Source: Ophiosphaerella korrae (lineage: Eukaryota; Ascomycota; Dothideomycetes; Pleosporales; Phaeosphaeriaceae). Taken from it: DNA of 64,000 bases. The notes beneath the pieces are model-generated. The model searched no databases. It was not told the DNA's origin and saw only the letters and a list, made by a program, of their open reading frames with translations. The position numbers and the translations under genes are program-made. Location: positions 558,001 through 622,000 of the forward strand of contig JALNQF010000003.1 in assembly GCA_028456385.1 (NCBI GenBank). Direction: 5' to 3'. This document shows positions 10,610-21,515 of this stretch, piece by piece; within the stretch, counting starts at the first letter, position 1, and each line of letters begins with the position of its first letter.

Positions 10610-13090
10610 ATGCCGTCTGCTGTGAAACCACCGCAAACTTTGTATGACAAGGTCTTCGAAGATCATATTGTCGAGGAGAAGGAAGACGGCACAGTTCTTC
10701 TCTACATTGGTATGGTTCTTAATTATCTGCTTCTTTCCCTGACTGACAGTTTCACAGACAGGCATCTTGTTCACGAAGTGACATCACCGGTAAGCAATTT
10801 CTGGAAGCTCATAACTGTCCATCATTATTCACACAACGACAGCAAGCATTCGAAGGCCTCCGAAATGCGGGCCGTAAAGTACGAAGGCCTGACTGCACCC
10901 TCGCCACAGTAGATCACGTAAGTGTTCAAGATTGGTCCCATTACAATGACTTGATACTCACGTAAACTGCCACAGAATATTCCTACTGCATCACGGAAAA
11001 ACCTCACCACTACTGAAAAATTCATCGAGGAGGCCGATTCACGGACACAATGCATGACTTTGGAGGACAACGTCAAGGCTTTCGACCTCACATACTTTGG
11101 ACTTGATGATAAGAGGCAAGGTATTGTGCACATTATTGGGCCAGAGCAAGGATTCACTCTCCCTGGAACCACAGTCGTGTGTGGAGACAGCCATACTTCA
11201 ACACACGGCGCTTTTGGTTCTCTAGCCTTTGGTATCGGCACGAGTGAGGTCGAACATGTGCTGGCTACACAAACCCTTATTACAAGAAGAAGCAAGAACA
11301 TGAAGGTACAGGTTGATGGCGAATTGGGGCCGGGTGTCAGCAGTAAAGATATCATCCTCTACGTTATTGGACAGATTGGTACGGCTGGAGGCACTGGAGC
11401 CGTCATTGAATTCTGTGGCTCGGCTATTCGCGGTCTCAGTATGGAAGCACGCATGTCGATCTGTAATATGGCTATTGAAGGAGGAGCAAGAGCAGGAATG
11501 GTCGCTCCGGATCAAACCACAATCGATTACCTGAAGGGACGGCCGCTGGCGCCGAAGGTGGATAGCCAGGAATGGAAAAAGGCCTGCAGCTACTGGCTAG
11601 GTCTGAATTCGGATGAGGGCGCTAAATGGGATATCGAAGTCCTGATCGATGCAAAGGACATTGCTCCAACAATTTCGTGGGGCACTTCACCGCAAGACGT
11701 TGTTCCAATCACAGGCGTTGTTCCAGGGCCAGACGACTTCCAAGATGAAGTTAAGAAGCAGGCATGCGAGCGTGCCCTGAAGTACATGGGTCTAACCGCG
11801 GGTACCCCTATGCAAGAGATCCAGGTCGACAAGGTCTTCATCGGATCTTGCACAAACGCGCGTATAGAGGACTTGAGGGCCGCTGCTCGCATTGTAGAAG
11901 GCAAGAAAGTCGCATCGAACATCAAGCGGGCTATGATCGTACCCGGCTCAGGGCTGGTCAAGAATCAAGCTGAAGCAGAGGGCCTCGATAAGATCTTCAG
12001 TGATGCAGGCTTCGAGTGGAGAGAAGCTGGCTGCTCAATGTGCCTGGGCATGAATCCTGATATTCTCTCTGCTGGCGAACGCTGCGCGTCAACATCAAAT
12101 CGAAACTTCGAAGGCCGACAAGGTGCTGGCGGCCGAACACATCTCATGTCACCTGTCATGGCTGCTGCCGCCGCTATTGTTGGTAACCTTGCGGACGTAC
12201 GAAAACTTGCTCCTCCATCAGCTTCCACTACCAAGGGCTCACCCAAGGTCGAGCTTGATGCATACATGGAAGAAGTTGGCAGCGATGAAGACATTGAACG
12301 TATTATGGATCTCCCTGCTGACTCCCAGGCCCCTACAGCACCCACCAGCACAAAGGGCGCATCAGCTAGCATGCCCAAGTTTGAAACACTCCGTGGATAC
12401 GCAGCACCTATGGATATTGCCAACGTTGATACTGATGCCATCATTCCGAAGCAATTTTTGAAAACAATCAAACGGTCCGGTCTTGGATCCGCCTTGTTCC
12501 ATGCCTGGCGTTACGAACCCAGCAGTGACAAGGAAGACGCTAGCTTCGTCCTCAATCAAGAGCCATACCGAAACTCCAAAATTCTAGTTTGCACAGGTCC
12601 CAACTTTGGCTGCGGTTCATCAAGAGAACACGCGCCCTGGGCCCTGCTTGACTTTGGCATCAAGTGTATCATCGCGCCCTCCTTTGGCGACATCTTTTTC
12701 AACAACACATTCAAAAACGGCATGTTGCCACTCCGCATAACAGACCAAGCAAGCCTCAACAAGATCCATGAAATCGCGAAGTCCGGTCAGGAACTCGAGG
12801 TCGATCTTGTAAACCAGGTCATTCGTGACGCCAACGGTACCCAGCTATCAACCTTTGATGTCGAGGAGTTCCGGAAACACTGTTTGATCAACGGCCTGGA
12901 CGACATTGGTCTGACGATGGCGAGTGTAGACAAAATTGAGACACATGAGCGTAAGAGGACGGCGATATGGCCGTGGCTGGATGGCAGTGGGTACCTCAAG
13001 AGGCATGGAAGAGGCCCAGTCAAGATCGAGGCCAAGGCTGTACCGAAGACGAACCGTGGCGAGGTACTCACCGAGCCGCTGGAATGGTAA
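10610..13090 (+). CDS. LEU1: 3-isopropylmalate dehydratase (alpha-isopropylmalate isomerase)
   Basis: Four exons (10610-10709, 10758-10789, 10843-10917, 10976-13090) give 773 residues. The three introns cluster in the first 370 bp, and two of the exons are only 32 and 75 nt. The enzyme isomerises 2-isopropylmalate to 3-isopropylmalate in leucine synthesis and needs a [4Fe-4S] cluster. The spliced N-terminus reads [31 protein letters not shown] and [14 protein letters not shown]. The large aconitase domain carries [13 protein letters not shown], the first cluster cysteine in [12 protein letters not shown], and the other two in [14 protein letters not shown] linker (about residues 490-530) leads to the swivel domain with [20 protein letters not shown] sequence ([12 protein letters not shown]) and [14 protein letters not shown]. 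It is thus the fused single-chain form of fungi, unlike the bacterial LeuC/LeuD pair. It is convergent with CDC73. Confidence 0.96.
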
Positions 13091-13400
13091 AGGGTGAGAA
13101 AAGGAAATTCGGGCGCCTTTTTTTTTTTTTTTTTTGAACGATTTCGTGCAGTACCTAACCTGCCCATGAGGACATGAGCATACGAACTGCTTCAATGCAA
13201 ATTTCACATTCCATCACACTGGTATTGACCACTTGCTGCGCTTGGTGAACCAATGTACATAAGGCTACAGAAAATCGGCATTAACGCCAAACCTTTTCGG
13301 TATACCGCGCTATGCAACCCATGCCAATATTGCAACGCCGTATGCCAACCTACCATCCTTACTGAGGTACTCGGGTCTATTATCGTTGCCACGGAAGATA
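13091..13400. other. Convergent LEU1/CDC73 3' region
   Basis: This 310 bp region contains an 18-T tract at 13118-13135, just after the LEU1 stop, and no gene. It should hold the 3' untranslated regions and polyadenylation sites of both genes. Confidence 0.5.
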
Positions 13401-14734
13401 TTACCGCCCCGGCTGCTGTCCCGCAAGGCCAGGCCCATCCTTTGTCCACGCGGACCTCCTCATACCCTCCTCTATCCTGCCCCAAATCCGCTCTACCACC
13501 TCCCTATCCCTCCACCTGCCCTTCTCCGTGCCCGTCCACTTATCCACCTTGACAGGCAGCACGCCCCTACCCAAATTGATAACATTCTCCGGCGGTTCCT
13601 CGTTGCTCCAGCCGACGTAGATGCCGGGGTAGTGTGAGAAGAGTTCAGCGGGGGTGGTGTATTTGTACGTTTTGAATTGCCATGTTTGGCCTGTTGTGAA
13701 GATTCCAACGACGCGGGACCAGTAGGTTGGTTTGAAGGAGGAGGTGCTGTCGACGAGGATGAAGGGCATGGGCATAGAGGAGATGGAGGGCATGACGCGC
13801 ATGATGCGGATCATGTTGGTTGATGCGGTTGCGGCGTCGGTGGGGGTGAAGACGCCGTCGTCGAGGAAGCGTTTGATGTTGCCCATGCGGAGAAGTGAGG
13901 ATGCAGAAGGCGAAACGAGGATGATAGGTTCGAGGCGTTTGGGGCGTTTTTGGAGGTTGGATACGAGCGAGGCTTGTTGGAGGGCGGACTGAGGCGCGGA
14001 TTTAGGGTCGCTAGGACGGTTGCGGAGGAATGTGGTGGCAACTTTGCGGTAGGCGGAGAAGTCCTGTGATAGTGTGGTTAGTCAAGACACAGGGTATATG
14101 GAATTGGGCGCGTGCAGGATAGACATACGACGTTCTTGGTGCCGCGCAGAACCGTGTTGTGGTCGCCCATTCGACGCTCGCCGTCGTAAATTTGCAGCAA
14201 CCGCGCATCTACCATCTTGCCACCCCCGGTACGCTTCATGTCCCGGTCAATAGGGACGCCTTTGCCGCCTGCGATGGCAGCGGCATCACCAGCGGCCGCG
14301 CTTGCTCCGTTGCTGTCGACTGCTGCAATACTATCACTGCTTTCCGTCTCTCCGCTGAGCCATGCGATCAGCTCGATCTTTTGTGCAAATGTCAAGTTCT
14401 GCGCCGAGCCGCCGGCGCCAGATGGTAGTTCTTCATTGAGCGTCTGGACTGCCGCGAAGTAGTCGGTGACTGGCGCGTCTTTGTTCAGCCATGCGAAGTA
14501 GCAGCTGCGTAGGTCGATGGGCTTGTTGTCAGGCGCAAAGCGTGTGGGCGAGGTGAGAGAAAATGTACGATGTGCATCATCTATATTGAAGCTTATATGA
14601 GTGGCGACAGCGAGGTCGGTGACTGTGTCGGCTGGTGTTGGGTCGGTGCTGGTAGTGAGGATGGGAAGGGTGTTGGCTGTGATGGAAAGACGCAGATTGT
14701 AGAGCGGGTCTTCAATTTCGGCTTGCGCTGCCAT
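13401..14734 (-). CDS. CDC73: Paf1 complex subunit Cdc73 (RNA polymerase II accessory factor)
   Basis: Two exons (14734-14129 and 14063-13401) joined over a 65 bp intron (GTATGT donor, TTGACTAAC branch) give 422 residues. Cdc73 is a subunit of the Paf1 elongation complex, which links RNA polymerase II to histone H2B ubiquitination, H3K4/K36 methylation and 3' processing. The N-terminal half carries PIDLRSCYFAWLNKDAPVTDY and, after a long Ala/Gly-rich stretch, RTGGGKMVDARLLQIYDGER and the splice point at GTKNV. The C-terminal half is the Ras-like Cdc73 domain: EPIILVSPSASSLLRMGNIK, FILVDSTSSFKPTYWSRVVG, GQTWQFKTYKY and LPVKVDKWTGTEKGRWRDR. Start 14734 is the first ATG of the frame that fits the family. 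Three copies of a 9-bp repeat sit directly upstream. Confidence 0.93.
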
Positions 14735-14743
14735 CTTATATAA

Positions 14744-14770
14744 AAGGCGCGTAAGGCGCGTAAGGCGCGT
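14744..14770 (-). repeat. Three perfect 9-bp direct repeats just upstream of the CDC73 start
   Basis: On the minus strand the unit is ACGCGCCTT, three times in direct succession, starting about ten bases before the ATG. The copies share an ACGCG core. It could be a regulatory array in the leader or promoter, or a slippage product. Confidence 0.7.
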
Positions 14771-16199
14771 AAATAGTATGCGTTTGAGCTGGCGTGTTGG
14801 AGTTGTCTTTGTAGCAAAGTTGAAGCTCAAGGTATCAGCCTGCACTTTCGAAAAGCCCGAAGTTCTGCCGGTCGGACTCCCGCTTTTGCCTCGTTGTCCT
14901 ACAAGTAGTTGTAAAACAGAAAGGACTGCACGGTATACCAGAGGAACGAATCAGAGAATTTATCAATTGGAGAAAGATTTTCCAAAGGAACATAAAGCAA
15001 CCATAGGTTCAATGTCGGAGAGTTCCTCTTGAGCTCATCTATCTGGGCTAGCGCCCCTTTGCCTCGTCGAAGGTCTGATGCTCGATTTTTCTCGAAACGC
15101 AAAACCGAGACGGTCATCAGTCACAGTCCCTCTGCCTGTAATTAGGGGTCGGCTGAAATGGCTCTTAAGGATCTTTCATTGAACATCTAAGCATACACAA
15201 CAACCTTGACACGAAACCGCCTGCGCAGTGTCTCATCAGGTATGACACTTGAACATTAGCATAAATTAAAGTGTTAAACATATTATTTGGAAGTGTGGCC
15301 GCCGTTACTAGGTTACATGATATTTACCAGGAAATGGATATTTGGGTTATTACTATGACAAGAAATTCCATGTCTCCTCGTTTAGCCGTACTTTGGCCCG
15401 TGGTTAGACCTCAGGGTAATTCTAGGACGCTTATATATATATTCTAATCATAACATAGGAATTACTACACACAGCATCCTCAAATGTGTAAATAGAACAC
15501 CTCCAGCACAGCTACCCAGGTACCTATTCTCTAACCCTAAACAAGTAGGCCACTTGGCCGCATAATCCACTCTTTAAATATCCAATGCTTACTTTGGCTT
15601 GTGAATAGAGAGATCTGAAATAAATATCCCTAGTTACTTGCATTCTGTGGAGCTTACAATCCCCTACTATGGTTATGTTGAGGCCACCTTGGTACTGTAC
15701 CTGGCTACTGCATAAGTGCTCACTTTCTACTTTTCTTAAATGAGGAACTTTCCTATGGCACTTATTGGAAACTACAGGTTGATCATAAATTACTACAAAT
15801 ATCGTGTACAGTACACTGCGGTAAAACTAAAAAGTTACCAACCCTCACTACACGGCGCACGGAATTTCGACAGCATTCCCATCCTTCATTGAATATGTGA
15901 AGAAGTTTAGAGACACCAAACTTGGGGCACTTAAAGCAGAACCAGGAAGCTTCATTCAACGATATCGGACTGAGTCCTTACATCCTGTATCCGTATGGCA
16001 GGCTCATCTCACTGACCAAACAACCTGCCTTGTCTGTGTGGCGACCGATAACCTCACGATATCTCTTGATGATGCGCTTCTCACAGGGGGTTGGGCAGGC
16101 TCCATGGCAATCTATGGGCCCGTTAGTTTCGAGGAATATTATGCTTCACCCGAAATGGGCCAGCCAGTTCCTAAGGATTCAAGTTCTGGGAATCACTAG

Positions 16200-16560
16200 C
16201 ACGTTCATGATCTCTGCACCCCGCCAGCTCATCGTAGTCGCGAGATTACTGAGAAACTTGCTAAGGTTATAATTGCAGTAGTCAAAGAAGACACTCAAGC
16301 AATTAGGAGTGGAGGACATAGAAAGGCGTGACTAAGATCATTTGTTAACCCGAAATTAAGCTGACTCGTGGGTGGGAATAGGCATTTTGGGTTTAACGAG
16401 TCTGGATGGGCGACGTTAAAAGAAGGACTTAGGGCTAACTGCATAAAAAAGTCCGTCCCTGAGGGTACCAATAGCACAGAACAATTGAGGGCACTACGGG
16501 GGGACTTGTAATGGCATGGCTATGGAGGCGGTCATTGATATTTCATAATGCGATCCCTAA
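16200..16560 (+). pseudogene. Possible relic of a BBE-type FAD-linked oxidoreductase
   Basis: In one frame, 16220-16330 reads EITEKLAKVIIAVVKEDTQ and then AIRSGGH before a TGA. This matches the layout of FAD-binding (PCMH-type) oxidoreductases, where a helix ending in AVKSGGH or AIRSGGH carries the flavin-linking histidine. Downstream, 16500-16535 in a shifted frame reads GYGGGH followed by TGA and YF, resembling the second glycine-rich loop with a Trp-to-stop change. Stops and frame breaks are frequent. The match is short, so this is a tentative identification of an old gene copy. Confidence 0.3.
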
Positions 16561-18221
16561 TCTACCTATCAAAACATCAGGGTACCGGTGCAACGCCATA
16601 ACAAACTGAACAATAACCGGCCAAAATGTGATGACAATCTACACACACTATAGCCTTTCGACTTTTTTCGCCTTAGGAATTCATATACTAATTGAAGGAA
16701 ACTAGAATTTGGGGCGGATCGGACTCCTCTTGACTTTCACTTTCACCTTCACCCCCTTCACTCAACACCTCAATGTCCTGGTGACGTAATAAGCCGTTCA
16801 TTTTCAACACTACCTTTAGGCAGCGGTTTATATCGCTTTCGTCACCTCTTTTTCTATTGTTCAACTCCCTACTTTGCCATTGCATCGAGCTTCAATATGA
16901 GTTGTTGAACTCAATGTTGCATTCGGTTCAAGTACTCACCAACAACTCGATTCCTCTGCTTCTGCTAGCTGACATATAGCATTTCTTGCAGGCTGGGGTC
17001 ATTGCACTTCGATTCACTGGTAAATGAGCCTAGCGTTCGCCCATGTGCTGCTAAACTCCCCAATGAGCTGCCATATTTCCCTCAAGATTCGCCGTCCTTA
17101 GACATCAGCAACACCAATTGCTTCGCTGCCCAACCAACACACAACTTCACACTTGCATTCTCTCGACTACCGGCACCACTCGATACGCTCAGCGCCCCAA
17201 CGAAATGATAGTAACGCAGCACAAACACAATCAATCAACCCGATTGGTTCAAATACATGTTCTCACTCTGCATGTCGAGAAATAAATTACCACCTATCAC
17301 CCTCGCACGACTCATACCAACATCAGTAGTTAGCGATTGAAGCGTAAGTGTACCTTCATTTCATTAAAATTCTCATCACTAATACCTCGCAGAGCAGGTT
17401 CTTATCCTGTTCATGTACTCACAGCTTACTTGGTCTCACACTTAGTTCCACAACCCTGCCTGCCGCCCAAAGCTGACCCCGCCTCTCAGGCCTGAGAAGC
17501 ATGGCCTTGTGTCTTAATGGAAGGTCCTCTGAACAGGTATCGGATGCGATGTCACTTCAGCGATTCAGGTTCTGAGATGGTGGCTGGTCTCATGGCAAAC
17601 TGGAGGCTCGCGGCAGTATGGGTCCGGGAACGGCGATGAGTTTCTAGGAATCTAGCTCGCGTTGCCCTGTGCATTAATAGGAGGTGCCCCGGCTCGGTAT
17701 CGGGTGTCATGTCGCTCCAGCGTGTTGGTGCACCAGAGGCTCGGGGGAACAGTGGTGATGACAGGTGGCAGTGTTGTCGTTGGGTTTGGGAAGGATTTGG
17801 TTAATATACAATTAGATGTTTTACTCTTGTAATGTAAACCTGTTTGCTTCATGGTCTCTTCTTTTCTTGAAACGTTGATCATGGTGTTAGTGTTGAAAAT
17901 CTACTACTGCCTTATGACGGACTAGTGATACAAGATTATAGCGTAAAGAATATAATGAAGTTGATCGTCTAAATCGCAAACCGGTATCCCTAATCCCGAT
18001 CACCTAGCATAATTAATCCAATAACGAAGTCTAAATCACATCCAGGTAAAATGCAACGTCCTTTCCTGTTTTTATGTTGCCACGTCTTCACCAACTTGTA
18101 CAACTTTCCAATAAACTGTCTACCAGCGCAATATCAGCCAAGGAACTCAAACAAGATATTATCTTCTACTCCCCGTTGAACTGTGACCTTACAAGAATAC
18201 TTACACCAAAGTTCACGCCTT

Positions 18222-18929
18222 CTAAGGATTCGTAGTGCTGCGCTGTGAAGTCGTCAGAGCATGCGCTGCCGAAGAGGTCATTGTTCCCGAGGTCGTCAAA
18301 GCGATGCCATCAAGGTAGGGATGGAGCTGAGGAGTCTCTTCTTCTAGATGATTGATGCAATCGTGAGAAGTAGTAGCGGCGCGATGATCATATTTGGCTC
18401 CGTGCTTGTTACTGCTTGGACAAGTTTCGAATATTGCAGTCTCGGTCAGAGTGCGTGTCCCTTCTGCAAGACTAGCCTGTGTATAGTCATGACTCATCGC
18501 AACGAAGTCGTCGTATCCACCGGCACAAAGGTGTTCATGTATATGTATGGCGTCCATATCGAGACTGTGTCGGTCCCATATATGCCGCGCAATGTCTTCA
18601 AATTCTCTGAAGTGTCCAGCGCAAGGCCCAAAAGTGCAGGGACAGAATCTGCATACATATCCCGATCCCTCAGGTCTCTTGAGAATGCGAAAATGGCCTT
18701 TCCCTCGCATATGGTCTATAAACGTCTTTTTGTATCTGAATAACTTATCACAAATACCACAATAGTGGTTATCGCGGGTCACACTCTGTCGCTTTCTGAA
18801 GTCGTGAGTTTTTGCATGAGACTGATCATGTTCTTCTTGGATAGTGTGTGTTTTCACAAGGCCGAGTCTAGGAGCATACCTCTTTGGATTTTTTACTGGA
18901 TCTACCGAAGCATGCTTAGCCTGGGGCAT
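18222..18929 (-). CDS. C2H2 zinc-finger protein, uncharacterised
   Basis: A single open frame gives 235 residues from ATG 18929; the frame is open to a TTG at 18974. Two finger-like units lie in the middle: HYCGICDKLFRYKKTFIDH continuing to GKGH (C-x2-C-x12-H-x5-H), and YVCRFCPCTFG with a later ARHIWDRH (C-x2-C, then H-x4-H after an insert). The N-terminal part is basic (KRYAPRLGLVKTH, DFRKRQS); the C-terminal 90 residues are Ser/Thr-rich with a DCINHLEEE segment. It may bind DNA or RNA, but the irregular spacing means classical DNA recognition is not assured. It stands alone in a gene-poor region, and codon use is less GC-rich at third positions than in the neighbouring housekeeping genes. 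Confidence 0.6.
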   Translation of the reverse strand: MPQAKHASVDPVKNPKRYAPRLGLVKTHTIQEEHDQSHAKTHDFRKRQSVTRDNHYCGICDKLFRYKKTFIDHMRGKGHFRILKRPEGSGYVCRFCPCTFGPCAGHFREFEDIARHIWDRHSLDMDAIHIHEHLCAGGYDDFVAMSHDYTQASLAEGTRTLTETAIFETCPSSNKHGAKYDHRAATTSHDCINHLEEETPQLHPYLDGIALTTSGTMTSSAAHALTTSQRSTTNP

Positions 18930-20346
18930 AGTTGATTGTGTGATGTCAATTGTATTACCGTACCTACCACTCAACTTAGCTTTGCACTAGCATAGACGAC
19001 GCAACTTACCAGAAATATCTGCCGGGATTATCTAAGTGCCGTGGTCAATAGATTCAGCATGAGAACGCAGTTTTACTTATTGGGAACTCATAACAATCTC
19101 AGAAAGATATACAATGCGAGAGGGTAGTTAAGTACATAGGCGTGGAATATATCAAAGTTTCGGCCTATGGAATTTTAAATTCGACTGAGCCGAAGGTATG
19201 CAAGGAAGTTGGTGATGGGATATGGCAAGCGCTTTTTACAAAGTTTGAAGTTCTCATAATAGGACACAAAGGAGAGCCCGTCTTCCAGTAGAATACGACT
19301 GCACCCTAAGAATCGATAACATATACCGGCGCCCAGGCTTTCTGCTGACTCAATTCTTCGATCCCAAGATCAAAGACCCGGAGACCCCTCCAATTAGAGC
19401 CAGCAGCATGGCCTGTCAAATGACAGGTTGCGGGTGGAAACGTTCTCCGGGGAGGCAGAAAAACCACCATTCCTCCAGTCAGGAAAGAAGATTTTGTGTG
19501 ATTCGAGGCCTTGATGCAACGTGCCGTCGTGCCACCGGGTCGTCTCAACGTTGTATCTATTTCTGGGTTGCATGTCAGACGCCCGCCGGTAGATAGCGAG
19601 AATTTGAAGCGATGCCTACCCAATCAGGAAAGAAGAAGCGATCGTTTGAATTCGTCGTCGCTGTCAGCGTCTTCGTTGTTAGCGATGCGGCTGCGTAACA
19701 ACACCAACCACACCTGTCCTCGAAGTAAGCTATAGCAGGACCAGAGTGCAACACACCCTATTTCAGCAAGTATGGCATGGAGCAGGTACCCACTTCATAT
19801 AGTTGCACAAGAATTGTACAGGGCATCTGTATGAAAAATGTTCTGTGAGATAAGCTAAAGGTACGCTCTGCAGCTCAGTCCTTTAGTATGATTGCCTCCA
19901 AAGCTCAAAATTTCATATCCCTTGGCGAATTTTCCGTTTATCTTTACTATTTCTTGACGTTCAGTGACACCTACCTAAGTATCGCTGTAGCTGCCGCTCT
20001 CTCCAGACTTGGGAGTTACAAATGAGCTATTGCTATAGCTGACCTACAGCACTTGGGTAACATCCAAAGTTTGCATGAAGTAAGAGGTCGGAAGCTTGGT
20101 ACGTGTAAAAGATGCGCTGTTGTTGCAATGATGGGAGGCAGTGAGTTTGGAACGCTAGCGGCGCTGGACTCAGGTAAAAATAGTAAACATTCGGCCCCTC
20201 TCGGTTAACTGCGAAAGTGGTTTTTTCAGCACGGACACAAAACAACGCACCTTTGACTCCTGTGCACTCAACTCAGCTCTTTTCTTATAGTAAAGCTTGA
20301 CAATTGATGCTTCTGAGTCTTCTGGTCAATACTGGCTGACTAGGCA

Positions 20347-20730
20347 ATGCTAAGACCAAGATTTCAACTTACTACGCCGCCGCGAGAGCTTGTCCCAGAT
20401 GACTATCCTTTACAACTTGAGACGCCACAACGCAGCGCAGTTCTTGCTGTGTGGTATTTCTGTCAAGTAGAAAAGCTTCCCTGTGACGTTGAAGCTATTC
20501 AAGAAATATTCAGGATAGCTATAACAACTTAGCGTCGTGTTCTAAGGAGTGGAAGATGCCGACGTCTCCAGAACTCAGATGAGATAGACGTAGTTAACCG
20601 AGAGGGCCCATACCTTGCATCTCGGCTATCAAACCATGTCTCTGTTAATAGGTATGGTGCCTTTGGACTACCAGGCGTCCAGAACCATGCAGAAGTCCAA
20701 GTCTGTGATTGGAAAATTGACAAGTGCGTA
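20347..20730 (+). pseudogene. Possible transposase fragment (helix-turn-helix part)
   Basis: One frame reads through 20347-20730 with a single internal TAG at 20530. Before the stop it reads RSAVLAVWYFCQVEKLPCDV and EAIQEIFRIAITT; after it, RRVLRSGRCRRLQNSDEIDV. The pattern of a helix, a second helix and an Arg-rich segment recalls the N-terminal helix-turn-helix of fungal DDE transposases, but I see no catalytic DDE domain or terminal inverted repeats. It could also be an unrelated decayed gene. Confidence 0.33.
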
Positions 20731-20974
20731 AACCTCTGAAAATTCTACTACTCGCCAACTAAAATGATTGTATCCGATCATAAAGGACAGCTAGAGTTCG
20801 CATGATATTGCTCTAAAACAAGTTTTCAGTACTCCAACCGTTATTGTAACCCTACTCACCTAACGACAACAAGTTTTCCCCTGGAAGAACGTGCGAGGTA
20901 TAGGGGTGCCTCTGATAACTACTAAATTCTTTTTACACATGCTCAATACACTTGAACTACTTGACTGTAGGTTT

Positions 20975-20996
20975 CCCCCCCCCCCCCCCCCCCCCC
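20975..20996. repeat. Poly-C tract (22 C)
   Basis: There are 22 consecutive C residues on the plus strand. Such long C/G homopolymers are rare in fungal genomes. It may mark slippage or an assembly uncertainty in the gene-poor region. Confidence 0.9.
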
Positions 20997-21515
20997 GGTT
21001 TTGTGGCACCCTAACTGTTTATTCGGTGTGATACATGCATATCGCTCTGGTTGCTATATAAGGCGACAATACGAGTGTATCCAACCGGGAAACCAGTGCC
21101 CAGTGCCCTTGGTGACGAGACGGCTGATATGGCAAACAATATACCGATAAGTGCGTACGTAGGTAATGCTGTTGATGCTGGGCACGCTGCCTGAGCAACA
21201 ACTTCCCTAGTTTATCTACACTTCTGTTATTCGCCGCACATTTCAGGAGGACTGCCGGTAAATCAAACACCCAGAAAAAGGGATCCGCAAGAGCGATGCC
21301 CATACCTAGATATAAAAGAGCTTAGAAGTAGGGGCAGGTATAAATTAGGAAAAAAAAAGAGCTAGAACTATTGGTGCATAGCCTGCATCAAGAGGCGCTT
21401 TATGGTTGGGTTATCGTTCAGCTGGCCTCGGCCTCACTAACCCTCAAATGCCGCGGGGTTGCAAGCATTTCATTTCAAGAAAAACTCCAGCAAGTAAATC
21501 AACAAGGGGTCGACA

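Larger units (their letters stand above)
14735..18221. other. Gene-poor region with relics
   Basis: Apart from the repeat beside CDC73 and the FAD-oxidoreductase-like relic near 16200, I see no gene. The sequence is AT-richer than the flanking housekeeping block, with many stops in all frames. A small plus-strand frame at 15897-16199 encodes about 100 codons of unrecognised sequence ending just before the relic; it might be part of the same decayed gene. Positions 17000-18200 hold only short unremarkable frames. Confidence 0.45.
18930..21515. other. Gene-poor region with homopolymer tract and transposase-like relic
   Basis: The region holds the relic at 20347-20730 and the poly-C tract at 20975-20996. 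Short frames around 19306-19735 on both strands show no family signature. Stop codons are frequent in all frames. Confidence 0.45.
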
